From the NCBI GenBank assembly GCA_015231885.1, contig JADGAT010000007.1, forward strand, positions 36,612-94,280: a stretch of DNA of 57,669 nt, in the 5' to 3' direction. Below are positions 46,359-54,790 of this stretch, one piece after another. Position 1 is the first letter of the stretch; the number at the start of each line of letters is the position of its first letter. The translations under genes and the position numbers were made by a program. The DNA is from SAR324 cluster bacterium. Lineage in GTDB: Bacteria > SAR324 > NAC60-12. The notes under the pieces are model-generated. The model saw nothing but the letters and a program-made list of their open reading frames with translations. It did no database searches and was not told where the DNA came from.

Positions 46359-48008
46359 ATGTTAAATGAAATAAAGGTACCGGATTTAGGCGATGGGATT
46401 GACGGTGGTGATGTCATCAATATTCTGGTAAAAAAAGGGGATTCCATCCAGAAGGATGATCCGATGTTCGAGTTGGAAACCGATAAGGCGACAGTTGACG
46501 TGCCCTCTCCTGTTGCGGGTGTTGTTGAAAAAGTATTAATTAACAATGGTGATCACGTAACAGTGGGGCAAGTGGTTCTGCAAGTTTCGGGAGCTTTTGA
46601 AAACGAAAAAACAAAGTCGCAATTATCTGCTGCTGAACCAAAGCAGGAAGCTCCCTCAACCACACCTCCACCAGCTTCTGCACAACCTGCACCTCCTGAA
46701 GCAAAAACAAAGTTGCCAGTCTCTGTCCCTGATATGGGAGATGGTGTTGCTGAAGCCGATGTGATCAGTGTGTTGGTCAAGGTTGGGGATAAGATCAAGC
46801 GAGGGGATTCACTGGTAGAAGTAGAAACCGATAAGGCTACGGTAGAAATACCTTCTGATAAATCAGGAAAAGTGATTTCAGTTTCTGTCAAAGCAGGTGA
46901 TAAAATCCAACCAGGGAACATTATTCTTGAACTGGAAACAACTACCACAGCAGTAACGGAGACAGAAGCTATTGCGGTTTCTGCTGTTCAAGCTTCTGAA
47001 CCTCCGACCTTAGCAGGAACAACTGAGTTTCCTTCAACTACCAAAAAAGCGGTCAACCCGGAAGGCTTTAAGCCCTCTTCTTATGATAAGCCAAAAAAAC
47101 TAATTCCTGCCGCTCCTTCGGTACGCCGTTTTGCCAGGGAAATTGGTATTGATCTCGCCGAAGTTCCAGGAACCGGAGCAAGAAACCGGATCACAAAAGA
47201 AGATGTCAAAGCGTTTTCTAAGACACTCAACGAAAATCGAAAATCGCCCCCCACAACTCTGGGTACTGGAGTCACTGCCCAGTCTTTACCTGATTTCAGT
47301 AAATGGGGTCAGGTGGAGCGTGTGACCATGACTAAGATTCGAAGGTTGACTGCAGAATCAATGGCTCACGCATGGAATGTGATTCCTCACGTCACCCAGT
47401 TTGATAAAGCGGATGTTACACAACTGGAAGCATTGCGACAAAAATATAAGCAACGTGTCGAACAAGATGGCGGAAAGCTGACGCTAACAGCCGTGTTGAT
47501 TAAAGTTCTGGCACTGGCGCTAAAAAAACATCCGAATTTCAATGTCAGCGTTGACATGCATTCCAACGAAATCATTCAAAAATATTACTACCATATTGGG
47601 GTGGCAGTTGCGACTCCAAATGGTTTGATGGTTCCTGTGATTCAAAATGCAGATCAAAAAAATATTACGCAGCTGGCCACAGACCTGAACGACATTTCCA
47701 CAAGAGCGAGAGATCGAAAAATCCGCCCTGATGAGCTGCAGGGAGGCTGCATGACAATTACGAACCTGGGAGGAATTGCGGGGACTGCTTTCACTCCAAT
47801 TTTAAACTGGCCGGAAGCAGCGATTCTCGGCGTATCCAAATCTTCCATGGAACAGGTTTATCGGAGCGGTGAATTTCAAGCAGCATTGATGATGCCTCTT
47901 TCGCTTTCCTATGATCACCGCGTGATTGACGGTGTTGATGCCGCCGTTTTCCTGAGGGATGTGGTTGAAATATTGGAAAACCCCTTTCTTTTATCTTTGG
48001 AAGGATGA
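46359..48008 (+). CDS. aceF: Dihydrolipoamide acetyltransferase (E2)
   Basis: The core of the pyruvate dehydrogenase complex, 549 residues. Two lipoyl domains carry E-T-D-K-A-T-V motifs at K43 and K159. An Ala/Pro/Thr linker, a peripheral subunit-binding domain (about 250-285, SVRRFAREIGIDLAEVPGTG) and the catalytic domain follow. The active site is H520-x-x-x-D524-G in DHRVIDG. E. coli AceF has three lipoyl domains, so two here is a modest variation. It follows aceE by 63 bp. Confidence 0.97.
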   Translation: MLNEIKVPDLGDGIDGGDVINILVKKGDSIQKDDPMFELETDKATVDVPSPVAGVVEKVLINNGDHVTVGQVVLQVSGAFENEKTKSQLSAAEPKQEAPSTTPPPASAQPAPPEAKTKLPVSVPDMGDGVAEADVISVLVKVGDKIKRGDSLVEVETDKATVEIPSDKSGKVISVSVKAGDKIQPGNIILELETTTTAVTETEAIAVSAVQASEPPTLAGTTEFPSTTKKAVNPEGFKPSSYDKPKKLIPAAPSVRRFAREIGIDLAEVPGTGARNRITKEDVKAFSKTLNENRKSPPTTLGTGVTAQSLPDFSKWGQVERVTMTKIRRLTAESMAHAWNVIPHVTQFDKADVTQLEALRQKYKQRVEQDGGKLTLTAVLIKVLALALKKHPNFNVSVDMHSNEIIQKYYYHIGVAVATPNGLMVPVIQNADQKNITQLATDLNDISTRARDRKIRPDELQGGCMTITNLGGIAGTAFTPILNWPEAAILGVSKSSMEQVYRSGEFQAALMMPLSLSYDHRVIDGVDAAVFLRDVVEILENPFLLSLEG

Positions 48009-48048
48009 AAAGGAAAAAACTGTATCATCTGATATCAAGAGGCACTCA

Positions 48049-48927
48049 ATGGAAAAAACATATAAAATTCTGGTGACAGGAACCAGTACGGGTTTTGGTT
48101 TTTTAACTGCAAAAACGCTTGCCGATCATGGACACACTGTATTTGCGGGGATGCGAAATGTGGCGAGTCGAAATCAAAATGCGGCAAACGAATTGATTCT
48201 CTATGGGAAAGAAGCAGCTGGGTCCATCCACTCACTTGAAATGGATGTAAGCGATGACCATTCTGTAAATGCCGCAGTCCAGCAAATGTTAGAAATGGGC
48301 AAACAGATTGATGTGGTGGTCAATAATGCCGGACTCGGTTGCGGGGGATGGCTGGAAGGATTTACCACTGAGCAATTTCAGAAGATCTTTAACGTGAATT
48401 TATTTGGTGTGCAGCGGGTCAATCGTGCGGTTCTTCCCCACATGCGAGCAAGAAAATCTGGACTCCTTGTTTATGTTTCCAGTATTATTGGCAGAATTAT
48501 CATGCCATTTACCGGACCGTATATTGCCAGTAAGTTTGCTCTGGAAGGGCTGGCAGAAACATATCATTGTGAATTGAGTCCGCTTGGCATTGAAACAGCT
48601 ATTGTAGAGCCTGGGGCCTATGCCACGAATTTTGGGGCAAATGTTCTGCAGACCGAAGATGAGGAGGCTATTTCCAGTTATGGCGAACTTACCGATGCGC
48701 CAGAAAAAATGTGGGGTGGGATGATGGAGCAGCTGGAAGGAGAAAATGGGCCGAATCCACAGGATGTTGCCAATGCCATTGCCGCAATCATCAAAAAACC
48801 GGCAGGGGAACGTCCTTTGAGAACTGTGGTGGACAGCCTGATGGGAGGATGTGGGGTTGAAAAAATTAATGATGTTTGTAGTGAAGTGCAGCAACAGTTG
48901 ATGTCTACCATGGCACAAAACTCATGA
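48049..48927 (+). CDS. Short-chain dehydrogenase/reductase
   Basis: 292 residues from the ATG at 48049 (AAGAGG SD six bases upstream; a longer frame to 47959 overlaps aceF and is unlikely). It has the SDR cofactor motif TGTSTGFG (10-17), NNAG and the catalytic YIASK with an upstream serine (YVSSIIG). The short second half (DAPEKMWGGMMEQLEG) is typical of classical SDRs acting on small alcohols or oxo compounds. The substrate is unknown. It follows aceF by 40 bp and may be cotranscribed. Confidence 0.9.
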   Translation: MEKTYKILVTGTSTGFGFLTAKTLADHGHTVFAGMRNVASRNQNAANELILYGKEAAGSIHSLEMDVSDDHSVNAAVQQMLEMGKQIDVVVNNAGLGCGGWLEGFTTEQFQKIFNVNLFGVQRVNRAVLPHMRARKSGLLVYVSSIIGRIIMPFTGPYIASKFALEGLAETYHCELSPLGIETAIVEPGAYATNFGANVLQTEDEEAISSYGELTDAPEKMWGGMMEQLEGENGPNPQDVANAIAAIIKKPAGERPLRTVVDSLMGGCGVEKINDVCSEVQQQLMSTMAQNS

Positions 48928-48990
48928 GTCGGCTTCCTGAAACAATTGTCCACACCAAAATATCTTAGTCGATATTTCGTATACTTTCCA

Positions 48991-49018
48991 TTGCAATTGC
49001 TAAAAAAAACGATAAAAT
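48991..49018 (+). promoter_or_regulatory. Candidate promoter for the small ORF and DsbA-like gene
   Basis: TTGCAA (48991-48996) and TAAAAT (49013-49018) are 16 bp apart and 44 bp upstream of the small ORF start. This could drive a two-gene transcript with the DsbA-like gene. The support is motif match only. Confidence 0.5.
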
Positions 49019-49061
49019 TCATTATATTTTTGAAGACATGTAAAATGACAGGAGGATTTTG

Positions 49062-49244
49062 ATGGCAAAAAAGAAATTTAAAGAACTGGAAAATGGGGAA
49101 CGCTTTTTTGAGGATGGGGCGATCTTTGAAAAAAAACGGGTTGGAATTGCAGAAATTGTTTCCAGTGCTAACCCCGATCTAAAAGGGGGAGCTACCAGGA
49201 TATTCAATCCTGATGGGATGGTCGATACAATTGACCCCTCCTGA
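49062..49244 (+). CDS. Small basic protein of 60 residues, function unknown
   Basis: The ATG at 49062 follows an AGGAGG SD (49050-49055) with good spacing; a TTG one codon earlier is in frame but less likely. The product begins MAKKKFKELENGERFFEDGA and contains KGGATRIFNPDG near the end. It has charged ends, no membrane segment and no cysteine. It sits 77 bp ahead of the DsbA-like selenoprotein candidate, in the same direction. Confidence 0.7.
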   Translation: MAKKKFKELENGERFFEDGAIFEKKRVGIAEIVSSANPDLKGGATRIFNPDGMVDTIDPS

Positions 49245-49321
49245 CAACCCCTAAAAAACAATCCCAGTAAATTTTCATTGGTACATTGGAAGCATTCATA
49301 ACAGTTCAAGGAGAATCCATC

Positions 49322-49951
49322 ATGCCTGAACCCATCACGCTTGAGGTGTTTACCGACTTTATCTGACCATGGTGTTATCTCAGTACCGTGCGTATTGAAA
49401 AACTGGTGACAGATTATGGTGTTGATCTTCACTGGGTCTATTTTCCGCTTCATCCTGAAACAGCTGAAGCAGGGATGACACTGGAAGAGCTGTTTGCAGG
49501 ACGTAATATGGATATTCCTGCCATGCAGGCACACTTGAAAAATTTGATGGAGCAGGAAGGGTTGTCTTTTTCTGATCGTACCATGACCTTCAATAGTCGC
49601 CTTGCACAAGAATTAGCAAAGTGGGCAGATGGTTTGCCTGAAGGTAAAAAGGCTCATACTGCTTTGTATCACGCTTATTTTGTAGAGGGAAAAAATATTG
49701 GGAAGATAGACGAACTCTTAACTATTACAGAAAAGGCTGGATTGGATGTAAAAGAGGCCCGTGATGTTTTAGAAAACCGCCGATTTAAGAATCAAGTGGA
49801 TCAGGATTGGATTCATGCATACGAAATGAACATAACAGGCGTACCTGCGTTTGTGGCAGGCCAATTCATAGTGTCTGGTGCCCAGCCTTATAAAACTCTA
49901 GAACGAATGATGCAGCATGCGGGTATATCCAAGCGTGTACACACTCTTTGA
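49322..49951 (+). CDS. DsbA/FrnE-like thiol oxidoreductase, predicted selenoprotein (in-frame TGA at 49364-49366)
   Basis: The ATG at 49322 has an AAGGAG SD eight bases upstream. Its frame reads MPEPITLEVFTDFI, then TGA, then PWCYLSTVRIEKL and on to a TGA at 49949-49951, 209 residues. In FrnE/DsbA-family proteins the motif here is F-C-P-W-C-Y, so TGA replaces exactly the first cysteine (residue 15). C18 remains, and the cis-proline loop is TGVPAF (P175), followed by VSGAQPYKTLERM, a family signature. I read it as selenocysteine, U-P-W-C. The product would be a thiol:disulfide oxidoreductase or isomerase without a signal peptide, so cytoplasmic. If read conventionally the gene would start at the GTG 49388 and lack an active site. 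A nonsense pseudogene is the alternative; the intact remainder argues against it. Confidence 0.78.
49374..49403 (+). promoter_or_regulatory. Candidate bacterial SECIS hairpin
   Basis: Beginning eight bases after the TGA: T49380-A49398, then CAGTAC (49381-49386) pairs with GTATTG (49392-49397; one G-U), capped by the 5-nt loop CGTGC (49387-49391). GTT (49374-49376) pairs with AAC (49401-49403) below an internal loop. The apical loop starts 21 nt after the TGA and has a G at its second position, as bacterial SECIS elements generally do. An alternative hairpin nearer the TGA is described in findings. The structure was predicted by hand. Confidence 0.6.
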
Positions 49952-50100
49952 ACTTGATTCTTACACCAGATTTTGTCAGTTTTAATTCCTTTTATCCTCT
50001 TTTTTCTCAATATCCTTTCAAACATTTTGTGCCGTTTTCTATATAGGCACGTATCCTCCTTATAGTAATCGTAAACCTGTTTTTTAACATTTAAACGAAA

Positions 50101-52752
50101 GTGTGCTTCTTGAAAACTTCTCAGCAAATCAGACAAGAATTTATTTCATTTTTTGAATCAAAAGGACACCGTTATGTCCGCAGTTCGCCTGTTGTACCCA
50201 TGGATGATCCGACTCTGCTGTTTACCAATGCAGGGATGAATCAGTTTAAGGATATTTTTTTAGAAACAGGGACTCGTGACTATAATCGTGCGGCCAACTC
50301 CCAAAAGTGTATACGTGCGAGCGGCAAACACAATGATTTAGAAGATGTGGGACGGGATAATTACCATCATACCTTTTTTGAGATGCTGGGAAACTGGTCT
50401 TTTGGTAACTATTTCAAAGAAGAAGCTATTAGCTGGGCATGGGAATTATTCATAGAAAAGTGGGGGTTGCCGGCAGATAAATTGTGGGCAACCGTATTTA
50501 TGGGAAGTCCTCAGGAAAATTTGGAGCCGGACCTGGAAGCAGAACAGCTATGGAAATCCTGTACGACAGTGCCTCACCATCAGATTTTAAGATGCAACAA
50601 AAAAGATAATTTTTGGGAAATGGGAGAAGTTGGACCATGTGGACCGTGCTCGGAGATTCATATTGATTTGGGAGAAGGAACCTGTCCGCATACAGGGGTG
50701 CATCAGTGCGCGGTCAATGTTGATGGCTGTTGGCGTTTTGTGGAACTGTGGAATTTGGTTTTTATCCAGTTCAATCGAATCCCGTCAGGGCAGCTCGAGA
50801 AACTTCCTGCTAACCATGTGGACACAGGAATGGGCTTGGAACGTATTTGTCGTGTGTTGCAAAAAGTAGATTCCAATTACGACACAGACCTCTTTACTCC
50901 TATCTTGGACTCAATTGCTCAAACAGTAGACAAAAAATATGAAGAAGGAGAAATTGGTATTGCATTTCGAGTGGTTGCTGATCATTTGCGTGCATTGACA
51001 TTTGCCATTGCTGATGGTGCTATCCCTTCCAATGAAGGCCGGGGACATGTACTGCGGCGTATGTTGCGCAGGGCTACTCGTTTTGGTCGGGTTCTTGGAA
51101 TGAACCGCCCATTTATTCATGAACTGGTTCCAACCGTAGTCCAGGTGATGGGGGACGCATTTCCTGAAATTACTGCACAGCAAAGCCATGTGGCTGGAGT
51201 GATTGAAGCAGAAGAAGAAAGCTTTGGACAAACGCTGGATCGCGGTTTGGAAATTTTTGAACAAATGATGCAGCAGCTAGTAACACAAAATAACCAGCAA
51301 CTTTCTGGAGAGAATGCCTTCAAACTTTATGATACATACGGATTTCCTGTTGACCTGACCAGATTGATGTGTGAGGAACGCCAGTTTTCTGTGGATGAAG
51401 CTTGTTTTGAAAAGTGCATGGAGCAGCAGCGCACAAGAGCTCGGGAAGCTGCTAAGTTCAAAGTGGTGATGGATAAGTGGCAAAGTGTTTCAGACGGTGA
51501 ACATTCACGCTTTGTTGGTTACGAAACATTAACCGCTACTTCTGTTTTGCGTAAATATTGTAAAAATGAAAAAGGGCAATGGCTCATTGTTCTGGATCAA
51601 ACTCCGTTTTATGCTGAATCCGGAGGACAGGTTGCTGACCAGGGAGTATTGACACAAGGTAACAGTCAATGGCAGGTGGTGGATGTACAAAAGGACGGAG
51701 ATGCTATACTACATATTTGCACAGGGGATGCTGTGCCATCGAGTGTTCCTATACAGGCTGCTGTGGATAGAGACAATCGATTGACGACTGCCTATAATCA
51801 CACGGCAACTCATTTGATGCAGGCCGCCTTGAGACGAATACTGGGGAAACATGTCAATCAGGCGGGCTCTGTGGTACATCCGGACTATTTGCGTTTTGAT
51901 TTCACCCATTTTGAAAAATTGAATGACGCTCAGTTGGAAGAAGTGGAAACACTGGTCAATCAGAAAATCAGGGAAAATATTGTACTCCATATTTATGAGA
52001 CAGGCTACGATCAGGCCATTGAAAATGGAATCACAGCTCTGTTTGGAGAAAAATATGAAGACCGAGTTCGTGTGGTACAAGCTGCCGATTATTCTGCAGA
52101 ACTTTGTGGGGGGTGTCATGTAAGCGCAACAGGAGAAATTGGTCAGTTTCGCATCCTTTCTGAGTCAGGAATTGCTTCAGGTGTGCGGCGGATTAATGCA
52201 GTAACAGGACCTGAATTAGAGCGGCTGACACGTCAGGAAGGAAAAATAGTTGGAAAAATGAGGCAATTGCTCAATGTTGTTGTGGATGAAGTGCCTTCCT
52301 CTGTGGAGCAGCTCCTGGAAGAGAGAAAACAGTTGGAAAAAGAGTTGATGGAGTTGAAAAAGCAAACAGCAGTTGGGGGCTCAGAGCAGCTTCTCAGCCA
52401 AGCTCAGCAGATTGCCGGGGTTCAAGTTGTGATAGCAGAAGTGAACATTGACTCCATGGATGCATTCAAAAGTTTGGGGGATTCATTACGTGAACAGCTT
52501 AAACCAGGAGTTGCTGTTTTGGCAACCTTGTTTTCAGATAAAGTATCTTTCTTATGTGTGGTTTCTGATCAACTGGTTAAACAACAAGTGCGAGCTGGAG
52601 AAATCATCAATTTAGTTGCTGCTATAGCTGATGGAAGAGGTGGTGGAAAACCGCACTTGGCACAAGCGGGTGCAAAATCCCCAGAAAAGCTTCCTGATGC
52701 ACTGAAACAGGCACCCGCCTTGATTGAACAATATTTACAGGAGCTCCTGTAG
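50101..52752 (+). CDS. alaS: Alanyl-tRNA synthetase
   Basis: Full-length class II enzyme, 883 residues. The aminoacylation domain has LLFTNAGMNQFKD and the FEMLGNWSFGNYFKEEAI block. RRMLRRATRF marks the motif 2/3 region, and the editing domain carries HTATHLMQAAL and CGGCHV for mischarged Ser/Gly hydrolysis. The C-terminal DADALD/C-Ala domain is intact (GRGGGKPHLAQAG). The start is a GTG at 50101; the TTG at 50110, giving the usual KTSQQIRQEF start, is equally possible. Confidence 0.97.
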   Translation: MCFLKTSQQIRQEFISFFESKGHRYVRSSPVVPMDDPTLLFTNAGMNQFKDIFLETGTRDYNRAANSQKCIRASGKHNDLEDVGRDNYHHTFFEMLGNWSFGNYFKEEAISWAWELFIEKWGLPADKLWATVFMGSPQENLEPDLEAEQLWKSCTTVPHHQILRCNKKDNFWEMGEVGPCGPCSEIHIDLGEGTCPHTGVHQCAVNVDGCWRFVELWNLVFIQFNRIPSGQLEKLPANHVDTGMGLERICRVLQKVDSNYDTDLFTPILDSIAQTVDKKYEEGEIGIAFRVVADHLRALTFAIADGAIPSNEGRGHVLRRMLRRATRFGRVLGMNRPFIHELVPTVVQVMGDAFPEITAQQSHVAGVIEAEEESFGQTLDRGLEIFEQMMQQLVTQNNQQLSGENAFKLYDTYGFPVDLTRLMCEERQFSVDEACFEKCMEQQRTRAREAAKFKVVMDKWQSVSDGEHSRFVGYETLTATSVLRKYCKNEKGQWLIVLDQTPFYAESGGQVADQGVLTQGNSQWQVVDVQKDGDAILHICTGDAVPSSVPIQAAVDRDNRLTTAYNHTATHLMQAALRRILGKHVNQAGSVVHPDYLRFDFTHFEKLNDAQLEEVETLVNQKIRENIVLHIYETGYDQAIENGITALFGEKYEDRVRVVQAADYSAELCGGCHVSATGEIGQFRILSESGIASGVRRINAVTGPELERLTRQEGKIVGKMRQLLNVVVDEVPSSVEQLLEERKQLEKELMELKKQTAVGGSEQLLSQAQQIAGVQVVIAEVNIDSMDAFKSLGDSLREQLKPGVAVLATLFSDKVSFLCVVSDQLVKQQVRAGEIINLVAAIADGRGGGKPHLAQAGAKSPEKLPDALKQAPALIEQYLQELL

Positions 52753-52786
52753 CATTTGATTGCATGCAGAGCGCAGAAAGCAGTTT

Positions 52787-54079
52787 ATGCGGTATGAGTT
52801 GTTCATCGGATTGCGGTATCTGTTATCCCGTCGAAAAGATCGTTCCATTTCTTTCATCACCTGGATCTCTATTTGTGGTGTCACACTGGGGGTGATTGCT
52901 TTAATTGTTTCAACTTCCTTGATGAACGGATTTCGAGACAATTTGCGTAAGGCTATTATTGGTTCACTTCCTCATGTGACTGTCTTTGGATTGTATGGGG
53001 ACAAGAACGAAATTCAGAATTTGGAGCAGAGAATCAAAAAACATTCTGAAGTATTGTACACAGCCCCTCATATCTTTAAGCAGGCGATGCTAGCAGGACA
53101 GGAGCTTCCCAAAGGTGCCCTGATTCGAGGTATTGATCCCCAAAAAGAGGCCCGTGTTACAGAAATTGCTTCATTTCTGCGTGAATCCATTTATCCTGCC
53201 GATCAGCCTACTGTTGAAGAACAAGCAACGATTTCAGAAAAGATATTGTCTCGCTTGTCTTATCCTGAGGCAAAAAAAAATAGAAAAAAAGACGGAGTCA
53301 TTTTAGGTGCTGCATTAGCACAAGGGCTAGGCGTGGTGCCAGGAGATCTGGTCAAATTGATTTCCTCTGAATCTCGCATGACTCCTGTGGGCGATGTTCC
53401 TCGTATAAAAAAATTAGAAGTGATTGGAGTTTTTGAGTCAGGGATTTCTGGTTACGATGAAGTTTTGGCCTTTGTGGACTATCGGCTTGTACAAAAGATT
53501 TTCAATATGGGTGAACAGGTGACAGGAATTGGTATCAGCATCTCCGACCCGGAGCAGGCACAAGAGGTTGCTGCAGAGTTGCAGGTGGAGCTAAAAGATT
53601 ATATGGTGAATGACTGGGCCAGTGAAAACAAAAGTATCTTTCAGCTGATGAAATTGGAAAAACTGGCGCTTTTCATCGTCCTGGCATTGATTGTGTTGGT
53701 AGCCGCATTCAATATCATCAGCTCTTTAATTATGCTGGTATTGGAAAAAACGAAAGAAATTGCAGTCCTCAAATCTTTGGGGGCTACGGATCGGAGTATC
53801 CTTAGTATATTCATGCTTCAGGGAATCATGATAGGTGTTTTTGGTACTTTATTCGGGGTTTCTTTTGGTTTAGGAATATGTGGGATTATTCTAAATTTTA
53901 ACATTATTGAAATCCCTCCAGGTGTGTACCCCGGCGAAAATCGGATTCCTCTTGCTATCGACTGGATTGAAATAGGAATCACAGCTTTCATTTCATTCAT
54001 GATCTGTTTTCTGGTGACCATTTATCCTGCTTTTAAAGCTTCACATATTCAACCAGTAGAAGCGTTGCAATATGAGTAG
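52787..54079 (+). CDS. lolC: LolC/E-type lipoprotein-releasing ABC permease
   Basis: A permease that extracts outer-membrane lipoproteins from the inner membrane with LolD and LolA. The 430 residues begin RYELFIGLRYLLSRRKDRSISFITWIS, a LolC/E-like start, then a first transmembrane helix (about 22-45), a large periplasmic MacB_PCD-like domain, and three C-terminal helices (about 295-325, 345-375, 395-415), with KTKEIAVLKSLGAT ahead of the middle one. LolC and LolE cannot be told apart here. No LolD ATPase follows in the window. The ATG is at 52787; an upstream in-frame start at 52760 is possible. Confidence 0.88.
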   Translation: MRYELFIGLRYLLSRRKDRSISFITWISICGVTLGVIALIVSTSLMNGFRDNLRKAIIGSLPHVTVFGLYGDKNEIQNLEQRIKKHSEVLYTAPHIFKQAMLAGQELPKGALIRGIDPQKEARVTEIASFLRESIYPADQPTVEEQATISEKILSRLSYPEAKKNRKKDGVILGAALAQGLGVVPGDLVKLISSESRMTPVGDVPRIKKLEVIGVFESGISGYDEVLAFVDYRLVQKIFNMGEQVTGIGISISDPEQAQEVAAELQVELKDYMVNDWASENKSIFQLMKLEKLALFIVLALIVLVAAFNIISSLIMLVLEKTKEIAVLKSLGATDRSILSIFMLQGIMIGVFGTLFGVSFGLGICGIILNFNIIEIPPGVYPGENRIPLAIDWIEIGITAFISFMICFLVTIYPAFKASHIQPVEALQYE

Positions 54080-54151
54080 AAAGATGGCCCTATTTTTGAA
54101 TATTCTCCATGCATAGGATTTCAAAAATAAACTTTACAGGAAAGAGGCATT

Positions 54152-54781
54152 ATGCTGGATGAGAACACGATTAGTATAACCTACTCCCAATCACCACGCC
54201 CATGCCGCAAGGGACAATGCAGCCTCTGCAAAGCAGGTAAAGAACATTTGCCTTATTGGTTTGCCACTGCTGTGATTGGTGATATTGAACATCATTTGTA
54301 TCTGGGAAATGAATTTCGACAAGTGTCTCTGCAAGAATTTTTGGAGTTAAAGCCGACCCACACCAGAAAAGAAGCTGCCCGCTCAAATAAAAAAAATGGG
54401 CAAAAACTTTTGATTGGTATTTCTATTTCTGAAGCAAAATCGACTTATCTGGTTAGCTTAAAGGAAGATATTTCAACGAAGCCTGGCTGGTCTGCTACCC
54501 GTCAGGAAATTGAAAAAAATTCACGCAAAAATGAGAATATCAAGTTGAGACAGAGACCAGCGACCACAACGGTTTTGCCTACGTCAAAAGAATTTCAGCA
54601 AGACCTCAGGCGATTTAAAAATGTGCGGTTTAAAGACTTGAAAGACCACTACAGGCAATTGATCAAAAAGTACCATCCCGATCAGTTTGGTGAAGACAAC
54701 TTGCAGGTGGAGGAGTGGATGAAGATGATCAACATGGTCCACGAAACCCATTTACACAAAATGCAGCGGTTTGCTCGATAG
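54152..54781 (+). CDS. J-domain protein with N-terminal cysteine motif
   Basis: 209 residues. The N-terminus has a C-x-x-x-x-C-x-x-C motif (CRKGQCSLC) that may bind metal, and the C-terminal 65 residues are a J domain: RFKDLKDHYRQLIKKYHPDQFGEDNLQ, with the HPD that triggers Hsp70 ATPase. The J domain is at the C-terminus, unlike DnaJ. It is probably a specialised DnaK cochaperone. The two Cys-containing loops and the linker (about 75-140) are otherwise unrecognised. It converges with the PDZ gene, ten bases apart. Confidence 0.85.
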   Translation: MLDENTISITYSQSPRPCRKGQCSLCKAGKEHLPYWFATAVIGDIEHHLYLGNEFRQVSLQEFLELKPTHTRKEAARSNKKNGQKLLIGISISEAKSTYLVSLKEDISTKPGWSATRQEIEKNSRKNENIKLRQRPATTTVLPTSKEFQQDLRRFKNVRFKDLKDHYRQLIKKYHPDQFGEDNLQVEEWMKMINMVHETHLHKMQRFAR

Positions 54782-54790
54782 AGCATAGCA

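Noticed and set aside
49364..49366. Genome-wide reassignment of TGA
   Set aside because: TGA ends trkH, aceF, the SDR, the small 60-residue ORF and many other genes here, so only local recoding is plausible.
49388..49951. DsbA-like gene starting at the GTG 49388
   Set aside because: This start lies after the conserved active-site motif, would leave a fragment without a redox centre, and lacks its own SD. The upstream ATG with SD is better.
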